A DNA stretch of 64,000 nt from contig CM076196.1 in the NCBI GenBank assembly GCA_038277395.1, positions 135,978,730-136,042,729 on the forward strand, given 5' to 3'. Of this stretch, positions 19,834 to 29,428 are shown piece after piece. The notes beneath the pieces are model-generated. The model was not told the origin of the DNA. It made no database searches and saw only the letters and a program-made list of their open reading frames with translations. This DNA is from Dryocosmus kuriphilus (lineage: Eukaryota; Arthropoda; Insecta; Hymenoptera; Cynipidae). Position numbers and translations under genes: made by a program. The number at the start of each line of letters is the position of its first letter. The first letter of the stretch is position 1.

Positions 19834-20250
19834 ATGCAAGTCAAAAAACTTAAAGTGAAGCTACCTCATCGAGCACTGACTGATGCAGATTTACTTAAAT
19901 TCGCAAAATCTTTAAAAGTCCCACATTTTCGGGGAGTTTTTATGCGAAATGGATTGCCAGAAGGTGGACCACGTAAATATGAATGTGCTATTGTCAATCT
20001 TGATGATAGAAAAGGACCAGGAACACACTGGTGTGCCTATAAAAAGATTAACGATAAAATAATTTATTTCGATAGCTTCGGCAACCTTCGACCACCTTCG
20101 GATCTCTTTAAGTACCTCGGTGTTGGTAGCATAAAGTATAATCATGGCAGATATCAAAATTATGATACATTCGTGTGTGGACATTTATGTTTGCAATTTC
20201 TGTGTAATCAATTAAAATCTAAAAGTACGTATAATCTATATAAGTGCTGA
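19834..20250 (+). CDS. PRO: Adenain-like cysteine protease (138 aa)
   Basis: A C5/C48-fold protease that matures capsid proteins. The catalytic order H-D-Q-C is visible: GTHWCAY (His about residue 64), YFDSFG (Asp about 77), RYQNYDTF (Gln about 108) and VCGHLCLQFL (Cys about 115). The length is a little below adenoviral protease but usual for Polintons. It begins at ATG 19834, 28 bp after the PLA2-like gene, with TATAAAC at 19791 inside the upstream coding end. The frame is intact. Confidence 0.93.
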   Translation: MQVKKLKVKLPHRALTDADLLKFAKSLKVPHFRGVFMRNGLPEGGPRKYECAIVNLDDRKGPGTHWCAYKKINDKIIYFDSFGNLRPPSDLFKYLGVGSIKYNHGRYQNYDTFVCGHLCLQFLCNQLKSKSTYNLYKC

Positions 20251-20271
20251 AATTTGTAATATCAAGTCAGT
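20237..20271 (+). promoter_or_regulatory. TATA plus TCAGT promoter of the minor capsid gene
   Basis: TATATAAG at 20237-20244 (inside the protease 3' end) and TCAGT at 20267-20271, A at 20269, 32 bp apart. The ATG at 20272 would then have almost no leader, so ATG 20290 is the likelier start. Confidence 0.7.
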
Positions 20272-20289
20272 ATGACGCTAGCCATCATC

Positions 20290-20979
20290 ATGGATGATTC
20301 ACTGACACTAACATTATCAGGAACTTCTTCAATTCTGGAGACTCACTATTTTCCTCCGATTGAATTGTCTCCTTATAAAAATTACGCGCTCGGTCTTGTT
20401 GAATTTCTAACCTTTAATTCAATTCCAAACGTGGATATTGGTCAAAATAAATTTTATGTGAATAGTAAAGAGTACACTATACCTACAGGTAGTTATGAAA
20501 TAAATGACATACAGCGCTATCTGCAGAATGTTTTAGCAAATGAGGGTATTGAAATTCACATTAAACCAAACAATAATACTCTGAAAAGTGAAATTTATTG
20601 CAATCGAGATATAAATTTTGAACCTGAAGATTCTATTGGTCGCTTGCTAGGATTTTCTCCACGCAGACTGGAAGCTAAAAAACTTTATAAATCTGATCAA
20701 CCGGTATCAATCATAAAAGTGAATGCTCTCAGAGTTGAGTGTAGTATAACTACAGGTGCATACATCAATGGCCAGAAAGTACATACTATTCATGAATTTT
20801 TTCCTATAGTGCCACCTGGATATAAGATAGTGGAAGTACCATCTCATGTCATTTACTTACCAGTCGCCGTACAGTCAATAGATCATATACAGCTCCGTAT
20901 AGTTGATCAAGACGGACATTTGGTTAATTTTCGTGGTGAAGTTATAACAATTAGACTACACATAAAGTCTCTAAAATAA
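20290..20979 (+). CDS. mCP: Minor capsid (penton-like, single jelly roll) protein (229 aa)
   Basis: Starts at MDDSLTLTLSGT by the promoter argument; the in-frame ATG 20272 would add six residues. The pattern of short beta-strands (FFPIVPPGYKIVEV, HVIYLPV, QLRIVDQDGHLVNF) and the end GEVITIRLHIKSL fit the single-jelly-roll minor capsid protein of Polintons, which forms the pentameric vertices. The N-terminal half includes a conserved IPTGSYEINDIQRYL helix and a DSIGRLLGF motif shared by this family in arthropods. Intact. Two bases separate its stop from the next ATG. Confidence 0.88.
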   Translation: MDDSLTLTLSGTSSILETHYFPPIELSPYKNYALGLVEFLTFNSIPNVDIGQNKFYVNSKEYTIPTGSYEINDIQRYLQNVLANEGIEIHIKPNNNTLKSEIYCNRDINFEPEDSIGRLLGFSPRRLEAKKLYKSDQPVSIIKVNALRVECSITTGAYINGQKVHTIHEFFPIVPPGYKIVEVPSHVIYLPVAVQSIDHIQLRIVDQDGHLVNFRGEVITIRLHIKSLK

Positions 20980-20981
20980 TA

Positions 20982-21146
20982 ATGGGTATTGTTTTCAATA
21001 AGAAGGTTGGTTTCGGTTATAATAAAGCAACAGCACCATGTCACAAACTAATCAGTCAACAAAGAGCAGTCAAAGGGTTAACACCTCAAAACGTGCTATT
21101 CCTGAAACGTCTAGGTCTGAAAATCAGAAAACGAAGACGAGAATAA
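20982..21146 (+). CDS. Small basic protein (54 aa)
   Basis: A short intact frame lying exactly between minor and major capsid genes. It begins MGIVFNKKVGFGYNKAT and ends with a basic KIRKRRRE tail. The central LTPQNVLFLKRLGLK segment looks like a conserved helix in related insect elements. The basic end and position suggest a virion core or DNA-condensing peptide, comparable in kind to adenoviral core peptides; this is inference. A longer frame at 21038-21253 overlaps it in another frame and is judged spurious. Confidence 0.65.
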   Translation: MGIVFNKKVGFGYNKATAPCHKLISQQRAVKGLTPQNVLFLKRLGLKIRKRRRE

Positions 21147-21209
21147 AGAAATTCAAGAGTTTTTGCACCTGTGTTTGCATTTTTATTTATCGACGTTTAA
21201 TTGTTTGCC

Positions 21210-22436
21210 ATGGAAGGGGAAATTTTAAACATTCAAGCACCAATCATCTATGATGAATCAATTGCTCACTGTGAAGTCCATGCACATCAGCCGTATGCCT
21301 CATCGACCTTCAATAACAGTGATGAAATTCGTATTGCTGTACAAAATCAAGATCACTGTGTCTTACCAAGCAAAAGTTCACTTCACGTTCATGGAAGATT
21401 GCTAAGAACTGACGGCACACCAGTCGCTACTACAGTGTTAGTTTCTAATGCCATATGTCATTTGTTTGAAGAAGCAAGATATGAAATCAATGCAATAGAA
21501 ATTGATAGAAACAAAAGTGTTGGTATCACCAGCCTCATGAAAAATTATTTGTCTTTAAATCCTGGACAATCACGTTACATTGAGAATACTGGTTGGCTTG
21601 GAATAAATAATAATAATGACCAATCATTAATCAACGCCACAGGTTATTTTGATGTATCTGTACCTCTTTGCATGATATTTGGCTTTGCTGAAGATTATCA
21701 CAAAATCATTGTCAATGCCAAGCATGAACTTATTTTGACAAGATCAAAAAATGATGCATGTGCCATCTTACAAACAGCTCCCAATGAACAGTATAGAATT
21801 GAAATTAATAAAATTGAGTGGCTCTTGCCCAGCCTTAGAGTAGCAGATTCACGAAAATTTCAGCTGCTAAAATATATTGAAAAAGATCCGTTTATTCCAA
21901 TAAGTTTTCGATCATGGGAATTGTATGAATATCCTCTACTTCCAACTACTGCAAATCACGTTTGGACTGTAAAAACATCAGCACAATTGGAGAAACCGAG
22001 ATTCGTTATACTAGGTTTTCAAAAAAACAGAAAAAATAATACCAATGTAAACTCTAGTCACTTTGATCATTGTAATCTGACTAATGCAAAACTATTTTTG
22101 AACGATCAGTGTTATCCTTATGGTAATTTAAATCTCAATATTAATAGAAATCAGTATGCTCTACTTTACGAAATGTACATAAACTTTCAGGTTAATTACT
22201 ATGGCAAGGAACCGCAACCATTGTTATCGAGAGGAAAATTTATAGAGTATGCGCCTCTAATTGTTATTGATTGTTCTAAACAAAATGAGTCACTGAAATA
22301 TGGACCAGTTGACGTTCGTTTGGAATTTCAAACTAGCGAAAATTTTCCCGCTCAAACATCAGCGTATTGCTTAATTTTGCATGATCGTATAATTGAATAT
22401 AAACCAATAAGTGGTAGTGTGAAAAAGTTGGTATAA
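21210..22436 (+). CDS. MCP: Major capsid protein, double jelly roll (408 aa)
   Basis: The start is ATG 21210 in a good context (gccATGG); the frame upstream begins only with TTG at 21201. The product matches the arthropod Polinton/adintovirus major capsid protein along its whole length: N-terminal MEGEILNIQAP, IAHCEVHAHQPYASS, LVSNAICHLFEEARYEINAIE in the first jelly roll; LCMIFGFAEDYHKIIVNAKH, then SFRSWELYEYPLLP in the middle; and LFLNDQCYPYGNLNLNI, KFIEYAPLIVIDCSKQNES and AYCLILHDRIIEY in the second. It would form the trimeric hexon-like capsomers. No stop or frameshift is present, and conserved segments look undamaged. Confidence 0.95.
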   Translation: MEGEILNIQAPIIYDESIAHCEVHAHQPYASSTFNNSDEIRIAVQNQDHCVLPSKSSLHVHGRLLRTDGTPVATTVLVSNAICHLFEEARYEINAIEIDRNKSVGITSLMKNYLSLNPGQSRYIENTGWLGINNNNDQSLINATGYFDVSVPLCMIFGFAEDYHKIIVNAKHELILTRSKNDACAILQTAPNEQYRIEINKIEWLLPSLRVADSRKFQLLKYIEKDPFIPISFRSWELYEYPLLPTTANHVWTVKTSAQLEKPRFVILGFQKNRKNNTNVNSSHFDHCNLTNAKLFLNDQCYPYGNLNLNINRNQYALLYEMYINFQVNYYGKEPQPLLSRGKFIEYAPLIVIDCSKQNESLKYGPVDVRLEFQTSENFPAQTSAYCLILHDRIIEYKPISGSVKKLV

Positions 22437-22477
22437 ATTACTGTAGCAAAGTTGAAATAGTTTTAGTTGAATTCATT

Positions 22478-22981
22478 ATGGAGTACGTGGTGGACGTGCA
22501 GGGATTCAAGTTGCCAGTAAACGAATTTGTATTGAAAGAATTGGCTATATTACCAATCAGTGATGATATACTCGAAAAGTCATATACTTTTCTCTTTCAA
22601 TCACCCTGCAAGTGGAACTGCGTTCCGCCAGAATATAAGTCTATGAACATTTGGGTAGAGTACAATGATCATGGAATACCCTGGAATTCTGGTAATTTGC
22701 CATATACTTTAATGTCTGTAATCCTCGAGAACGTTTTGAAAGTTGCAACAAAAATTTATGTTAAAGGATTAGAGAAAAAGAATTAGCTGAAACAATTTGT
22801 AAAAAGGTCAACTGAAATTGTTGATATGTATGATTTGAACTGTCCATCGCTACGTGTACTGCGTGAAATATTTTTAATTAATGATATTGAATGTACACAT
22901 CATCGTCATCATATGTATAAGAAAAGTTATTTTAATTGCGCAATTGAAAATGTAATTTTATTGAAAAACTGGATGTCTTAG
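22478..22981 (+). pseudogene. Conserved Polinton-associated Cys/His ORF interrupted by an in-frame TAG
   Basis: The frame opens with MEYVVDVQGFKLPVNEFVLKE and runs to a TAG at 22784-22786 after KIYVKGLEKKN. The same frame then continues for 64 codons with the conserved tail: LNCPSLRVL, a Cys-His cluster near 22890-22910 (C-T-H-H-R-H-H) and FNCAIENVILLKNW, to a TAG at 22979-22981. Because the frame never shifts, this is a single nonsense substitution, at a position where relatives usually have an aromatic residue. ORFs with this VDVQGF...YVKGLEKK...CPSL order recur beside arthropod Polinton capsid genes; I suspect an RNase H-like nuclease fold with a zinc site, but that is unproven. Confidence 0.75.
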
Positions 22982-23755
22982 AGAAGTTTTTCTAGAATAG
23001 CTTTTAAGTTATAGAGATAAGAAAATCATATATATACTTTAATTATAGACGACTTGCTTTTTTAAAAGACTAATGTACTGATTTTTTATGAAATAAATAA
23101 AAAGAAATTGAAACGAAATTGACCTTCTTTTTATTTAGAGTTTCTTTCACCCCTTATAATAGTAACTGCGAGTAGAAGTTGCTGTAGGTCAAGAAACATT
23201 GATAGCATTGAAGTTTCTCGTACGAAAAAAATCCTTGACTTCTCCGGCTGGTCGACACTTGAGCGGCAGATTACGAATGGATCAGGTTACATCTGATTGC
23301 TGTCGAGAAAAAATGAACTGCATTGAACTCTTACGCTGGAATTAAAGCAGATGATTCGATTTAAATGCTTTTCAGGTTGCATGAAATAAAAAAAGATAAC
23401 AATTTAAATTTTTACTGATCTTTTTTTCTATTCTTTTATTTTTTTAAATCTGTAATTACAAGAATTCTAGTATTATTTACACACACACAATACATATAAT
23501 TTCGACTCTCATTCTTCCGCTCTCATATTTACATCATACACGTACATGTAGCGCTTTCTTCGCTTCACAAGCCAGTTTATAACAATAATAATAGTTATAA
23601 TACAGTTTTTCTATATTAAAAATACTGTATATATATTTTTATACATTTTCATTATACATTATCAACTTCCATGGGTTGGTTCACTCTACTTACATACCCC
23701 CATGGAAGTGTATTTGTACTGCCTACAATTAACGTACGTTTGTCATCCAGCCAAC
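22982..23755. other. Convergent 3' flank between the Cys/His ORF and PolB
   Basis: Non-coding. Plus-strand AATAAA signals lie near 23093-23101. Minus-strand AATAAA equivalents (TTTATT) appear near 23131 and elsewhere. A hairpin precedes the PolB stop (separate entry). Confidence 0.5.
23665..23709. repeat. 11-bp-stem hairpin just past the PolB stop
   Basis: ACTTCCATGGG (23665-23675) and CCCATGGAAGT (23699-23709) are perfect complements around a 23-nt loop. It lies in the PolB 3' untranslated region, about 50 nt after the stop. A transcript-end structure is possible but not shown. Confidence 0.6.
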
Positions 23756-26700
23756 TTAAAGCGATTTTTTCTGATTGATAGTATTTACTTCATGTTTTTT
23801 GCTTCTGATTAAATTTTGACATCTGGTTAAATTTTGAAATTCAAATAGACATTTTCTGTAATCGTCGAAAGTTATCTTGCGCAATGTGGAGTTTTTTACA
23901 CCTTTTGCTTTCTTGTTTGTTTTTTGTTCATTAAAAATTGTATAAGCGTACAATTTGGACCTCAAACCTATAAATTCCGATACAATTTTTCCGTTGCATT
24001 CGTCTTTCATGAGGCCTAGTACTTTTTTATTTTTTAACGGCATTCCGTAGAAATTTTCTGGAGGATAGTCCGACGTGTCAAATTTATGGATGTCCCGCTT
24101 TATATATTCATAAATGTCTGGAACGGTGAAATGATAGATGAGGCTATCAGTGTCGGTATAGAGTAATTTTGCATTATTTCCAAAATTTGGCAGAATATAA
24201 TTATAGTGAAAATCGTAGGTGATTATTTTTGAAATATCAAGAACGACGAATCCAACATAAATTGGCTTATTAAATTTCACTTGAAGCCTTTTCATTTCAA
24301 TGATTACCATATCTTCATCGAATACGGTGCAGCTATGAAAGTTTGGTTTTGCAATTAGAGCTCTAGCTCCGTATCTACCTCCCCATTTTGTAACTAATCG
24401 AACATCTTTGTATTTTCTAACATTCTCCATGGTCTTACCAAAAACTGAGTTATTCATTAATTTGAAAAAGTTTTTCTCGAAATCATTAGTGGCTTTCTTT
24501 CTAAGTTCTGTATTTAAATCTATGTACTTCTTAAGCCAAGGTTTTTGCTGAAACTTTAGAATTCTATGAACTTTAGTTACCTTTAAACCTAAATTTAAAT
24601 ACTGTTTTAGATTTCTGTAGTAGAGTACATAATTTTTCTTTGGTAATAAGCTCGTGATTAGTTTGGGTATTTTACATGAGGAGTTGGGTGGTACAAAATG
24701 CTCTGGAGCCAAAGGTAAGTCTTTATGCAAATCATGCAATTCCACAGGATATTCCAAATCTACCTCAAAAATATAACCTGTGGGAGAATCATCTGGAATA
24801 TTGAGCACATTGATATTTTCATCAAGTACCCACTCGAACCGAGCAAAAGGTAAAAATTCGCTCATAGCTGCACCATATTGATTGTTGATATCAAAGTAAT
24901 TTATGTAAGATTCAGGTTCGCTTGGATTAAAATCGAATCCCATGTATCGATTATTGGCTTTTGCATATCGATTCGAACACTGTGATACACCGCCCCGAGG
25001 GCCTTTTTGAATTAAGAGTATCATATCGGGATCGGTTAGAAGTTCAAGTTCAATTTCAGTTAATTTCAGAATCGCATCAAAAGCAAGTCCTGGCGCTGTG
25101 TAATAATGCAATGGATCGAGATTATATGTGGAAAAACAGCTGTGTCTAAAATTTTCAAAAATGTCGGCCAAAAGTAAAACGTCAGTTTTCAGGTACAAAT
25201 CGGAGTATTCGCCCAAGGTTTTTATATTAAAAGTTTCCCAAACTTTACATGCATGATGATAATCATCATCAGATATATCTTCATCGTTTAATCTAGAGAA
25301 AAATTTACTTTTTGGTGGTAGCTCGTTTTCATCTAACTTCCCCCATTCATTTACATAGTCATAAGGGAATACTCCTTTCCTCGTTAAAAGTTGAAATTCT
25401 GGGTCATTTTGGCAATGTGTGAATGTAATTTTTTTATCTTCATTTCTCAAGTATGAAGATAATTTTTCAATGGTACTAGGCATGAAGCGAAACGAATCGA
25501 GAAACCGAAGATTTATTTTTGTGCCATCAACATACTTGGTGAAAGAGATGTATTTTTCTTTATTTACAGGTAACAATTTAACTTGTCCCTCAAATTGCGA
25601 AGCTAGTGCTTTAATGAAAAAGTGTGAGTCATAGCCGGACAAGTTGTGAAAAACTACTGGAATGGTGTGTGCATCTTTATAATTTACATTGCAACCTGGA
25701 TGACTAGGACCACGATATTTTCCAGTAAAATGATCGTGATCGCGGTGTCTTACTGCGTCTTTTTCAAATGGCTTTTCACAAATATGACAAGTTTTAGCTG
25801 TATGAAACTCTACTTCCTGCTACGGTGTCAATTTTTCCATTGGTACAATATTTGATAAACGAGAATCAACATGTTGCGCAATTTCATGTAATTCTCTCAT
25901 GAACCACTCTACACAATCTTTTTCTCGATAAATTTTTAGCTTGGAAAGTGAATCATCAAAGCTGCAATGTAAATAATATCCCACACTGTGTGGGACATGC
26001 TTTTGATACGGTCCTGTACCTGACTCATTATCGGGAATCTCTTTCAAGAGGCACTCTAGGTCGGCAAAAATAGCAAACGGGACTTTTTCCTTAAATCTGT
26101 AATTTTTAAATTTTAAAAATCGCTCATTGTCCTCTGGTAAGATCATACGGCACTGATTCATATTTTCACAATAAAATCTATGATTCTGTAAAGACTTTTC
26201 TAATTTAAAGTGACAGAGGCACCTGTCACACAAAAATGCCCGATGATCGTTTTTAGAAAATTGAGATCTTACCAAACGGGACAGATTTTTAATCAGAGCG
26301 AAGTGGTATATTGGATTGATTTCATCCAATTCGTTACCATTAGAATAATCACAGTAAAAATTTGTATTTTCAATCATTAACAGATGAATTGTAGGACATC
26401 TTGATTTTTCTTCACTTAAATATAATGGTACAATTTCACCCTTATTCTTATACTTTATATCATGTTCAATTACGTAAACATTTATGCTCAATTCGTTAAT
26501 TTGTTCGAACTTTTTTATATCCTCAAAACTTATGGGGAAATTTATACCATCATATTTCAACAATGTGTTAAAATGTGGGTAGGAATAGACTTGATCTACG
26601 TTTTTGTCAGCAGGGCAAAGAGCTGCCACTACTGATCACAAAAAGCAATAAATATCGTTATTTCTGATGTTAATTACAGCTTTCTTGTCTTTAATGTATT

Positions 26701-27421
26701 TTGGTAAATCAATATAAGTTGATGTACCCAAATTTATTGGTAAATATCTATTAAAATTTACCACTAGGTTAATAATTTCAGTTAATGACCAGCCAGAATC
26801 TGTTTCCTGTAACTCTTCGATTTTCACTAAAATTGTGTCCAAAATATTTTCATTGTACCATTCACCGATATCTGTGGATGGTAGAATCCTCTTATTTGCG
26901 GTGTTTATAAATTTAATTTCTTCCACCGTTTCACCGTTCTTTAGGGATTTAAATTCTCCCGCGAAAGAAACATTAACCTTTAAACTGCCATTTGTTTTTA
27001 TAATATTTTTTATTCGCTGAACAATCATAGATTTCGTGTCCTCCAGAAAATGCCTAAGGTCTTTGTGTCTTAAATTAACTACGCATCCTGTTCTTATTCT
27101 ACTTGAAAAGGCTGACTCTAAATCCACCCACTGAATCCTATCTCTTTTCTTTTTATTTAAATTCTTAATTCCTTTCCCTCTTTTTTTTAATTCTTTTATT
27201 TTTATATTAAAGGCTTTTAAAATTGCTAATGTTGCCTGAATGCGATTCTTTTCACCTAGAGATAAATCTCTATTATATCTTATAATTTTGTTTAAGAGTC
27301 TAACATTTTGTCTGCCTAGGGTAAGCCACTTATTCACATTTTTATTTTTTACCTTATTACATAAAACTTTGTAGGCCTCCTCCATTATCAACAAGAGTTT
27401 TTTGCTGGTTTCCGAGTCCAT
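23756..27421 (-). pseudogene. POLB: Protein-primed family B DNA polymerase, two in-frame stops
   Basis: One continuous frame of 1221 codons from ATG 27421 to 23756 is interrupted only by TGA at 26636-26638 (codon 262) and TAG at 25820-25822 (codon 534). Residues 1-260 are the family's N-terminal region (SAFSSRIRTGCVVNLRHKDL; IGEWYNENIL). A zinc finger CDRC...H..C lies at about 398-420. Exonuclease Exo I FADLECLL is near 454. A Cys/His block (CHICEKPF, RDHDHFTGKYRG) is near 545-570. YLKTDVLLLADIF is near 743. Polymerase motif A FDINNQYGAAM is near 843. Motif B (LMNNSVFGK) is near 990. Motif C YTDTDS is at 1088-1093. All catalytic residues are present, so only the two stops disable it. It would replicate the element from its termini. 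Confidence 0.95.
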
Positions 27422-27474
27422 TTTTTTTGGTTGTGGAAACACAGTTGAGTAGTTGGAAATTGGTAGTCCGTGCA

Positions 27475-27530
27475 CTGAGTAGTAGTAGCAGTAGTAGTAG
27501 TGTAGTAGTAGTAGTAGACGGAAATCGATT
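27475..27530. repeat. TAG/CAG trinucleotide tract in the PolB leader
   Basis: An imperfect (TAG)n run with CAG and a GTG interruption at about 27477-27519, some 55-100 bp upstream of the PolB ATG. It makes a Tyr-rich spurious N-terminal extension if translated, which is why ATG 27421 is chosen. Confidence 0.75.
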
Positions 27531-27754
27531 TTATTAGCACCAACCAATTCACTTAGTGGTTGACAAAAACTGGAAAAAAATGTCCTATGAAACCACTTTT
27601 AATACTTGCCTAATTTCATTCCACTCAAATTCACTTTAAATTATTAGAACACTAACCTTTCTCACCACTTGTTTTATTTATGCTTCTCAAGGATGCTGAT
27701 AGTAAAGTATCACTAGTAAACATCGATCGATTTCAAGTGACTGTCTTTGCTGTA

Positions 27755-27837
27755 CTAAAAATTCTTTACTGGTTGCACCGTATATATACTCTCGGGTTAT
27801 TATTATTATTCAGGGATACGCATAGAATTTTCTAGAA
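27755..27837 (-). promoter_or_regulatory. PolB promoter with perfect heat-shock element
   Basis: TATATATA begins at 27788 on the minus strand, with TTAGTA (A at 27755) 33 bp downstream, close to the TCAGT initiator used elsewhere in the element. GAATTTTCTAGAA at 27825-27837 (GAAnnTTCnnGAA) ends 37 bp upstream of the TATA box. An alternative initiator, CTCAGTGC, lies at about 27472-27479 but lacks a TATA box. Confidence 0.6.
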
Positions 27838-27885
27838 ACGCGTGGAAAAATCACACCTTGAAGAAACACATTTACCAGACTCTTT

Positions 27886-28768
27886 ATTGTAATATGACAC
27901 CCTCCAGAACTTTATCGCTAAGGATGTTCTCGAAAATGTTGATCAAAACTATTATTTACATCTAATTTTACTGCTTTAGAAAAAATAAAATGCATCACAT
28001 CACATCGGACAATGTACTTTTGATTTATGTTAAAGTTGCCTTGAAAAGAATGTTCCTAAAACCTTGAATAAAAAATGTGTGCCGTCTTATCTCGAGCCCC
28101 GTAAGAGTTTCACATTACATATCGTGTTCGTTGAGAGGTAAAATGCACTAATTTAAAGTGATGCTGGAAAATAATATGAAAGATTGGATAAAACACATTC
28201 TGCTTTCGATGGTCTGCAATTTTAACGTTTGAAACCTAAATGTAATGCAAAGTATAATAATAATTTTCATTTATATGATATGATATTATATACATTGAGT
28301 GGTAAGCTCACTCATTTAAAGTGATACCGGAAAAGAATCAGAAAAATGAAACATTAAATAAAATACATTCTTTACTGTAACATGACACCCTCGAGAACTT
28401 TATCGCTAAGGATGTTCTCGAAAATTTTGATCAAAACTATTATTTAAATCTAATTTTACTGCTTTAGAAAAAACAAAATGCATCACATCTCAAGCCTCGT
28501 AAGAGCATCACATTACATATCGTGTCCATTGAGAGGTAAAATGCACTGATTTAAAGTGATGCTGGAAAATAATATGAAAGGTTAGATAAAACGCATTCTG
28601 CTTTCGATGGTCTGCAATTTAACGTTTGAAACCTAAATGTAATGCAAAGTATAAAAATAATTTTCATTTATATGATATTATATTATATGCATCGAGTGGT
28701 AAGCTCACTCATTTAAAGCGATACCGGAAAAGAATCAGAAAAATGAAACATTAAATAAAATACATTCT
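27886..28768. repeat. Subterminal tandem duplication in the Polinton right end
   Basis: Copy 1 (about 27886-28373) and copy 2 (about 28374-28768) share AACTTTATCGCTAAGGATGT, ACATATCGTGT, TGATGCTGGAAAATAATATG, GGTCTGCAATTT and AGTGGTAAGCTCACTCATTT. Copy 2 lacks about 90 bp containing GAATGTTCCTAAAACC. Nothing comparable exists at the left end. Confidence 0.85.
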
Positions 28769-28860
28769 CTCTTAGATAGTCAGTGCTTAGATTAATATTT
28801 CTAAAATCAACACGGAAATATCTTGACAATGTATCTGAACATATGCACAATTACTAATGC

Positions 28861-29422
28861 AGGTACTATCTTTGTCTACTAATGTATCTCCCTCTTTATC
28901 TTAAAGTTCTAGAATTGTCTACAGGTTCAGACGCGTCTGCAATTAAACGTTTTCAAACGTAAATGTATTGCGTTGTTTAATGAGATCATCCCATATATTT
29001 TCTAGAAGCTAATGGAGAGAGGGAGAGAGAAATATATTCACCTCTTTATCTTAAAGTTCTAGAAGGTTCTACACGCGTCAGATGCGTCTGCGATTAAACG
29101 TTTTGATACGTAGTTTAATGAGATCATCGAGAGAATTTCTAGAAGCTTATAGGGGTTAGAAGGGGAAGGGGAGGTTGTTTTTCATCAATTTCGTGTCTCG
29201 CAACTGCGTAGTAAATGATATCATCGAGAATATTCTAGAAGGTTATGGGCGATAGAGGGGCCGGAGGGGGAAGGAGAAGTTGTTTTCGCCAATTTCGTGC
29301 TCAGTGACGTCACATCGAACATTCTAGAAGCTTAGCACGGACATTTACCACTACAGCTCTCGAAGTTCTAGAAAGCCGGTAAGGTAGGAATTTGCATCCA
29401 GAACCGGCCCTATATACCTACT
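28861..29422 (-). repeat. Polinton right terminal inverted repeat, 562 bp
   Basis: The complement of 13199-13769, 9 bp shorter through one deletion in a C/T-rich tract. It carries the same TTCTAGAA-led units and perfect heat-shock elements at 29057-29069, 29228-29240 and 29317-29329. Confidence 0.97.
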
Positions 29423-29428
29423 GAAGAT
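29423..29428 (+). repeat. Polinton target site duplication, right copy (GAAGAT)
   Basis: Follows the right terminus directly and continues into AAATTACTGTAG, exactly as in the empty sites at 38832 and 55611. Confidence 0.97.

Larger units (their letters stand above)
13199..29422. mobile_element. Maverick/Polinton element, complete, 16,224 bp
   Basis: The element starts AGTAGGTATATAGGG and ends with the complement, with TIRs of 571 and 562 bp and a GAAGAT target duplication. It encodes the full Polinton/adintovirus-type set: protein-primed polymerase B, integrase with chromodomain, FtsK/HerA-type packaging ATPase, adenain-like protease, double-jelly-roll major capsid, single-jelly-roll minor capsid, PLA2-like protein and fibre-like protein. 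Gene blocks run + / - / + / -. The morphogenesis genes are open, and the replication and integration genes contain stops or frameshifts. It sits inside repeat unit A, and unit B shows the pre-insertion sequence. Confidence 0.98.

Noticed and set aside
21038..21253. 71-residue ORF between minor and major capsid genes
   Set aside because: Overlaps the better-supported 54-residue basic ORF (20982-21146) and the major capsid start; no conserved features.
25820..25822. Programmed stop-codon readthrough in PolB
   Set aside because: The second stop (TGA, codon 262) and lesions in other genes fit ordinary decay better; TAG-CAG alone is weak evidence.
27422..27547. N-terminal extension of PolB through a Tyr-rich tract
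   Set aside because: The extension is the translated TAG/TAC repeat; ATG 27421 starts family-like sequence.
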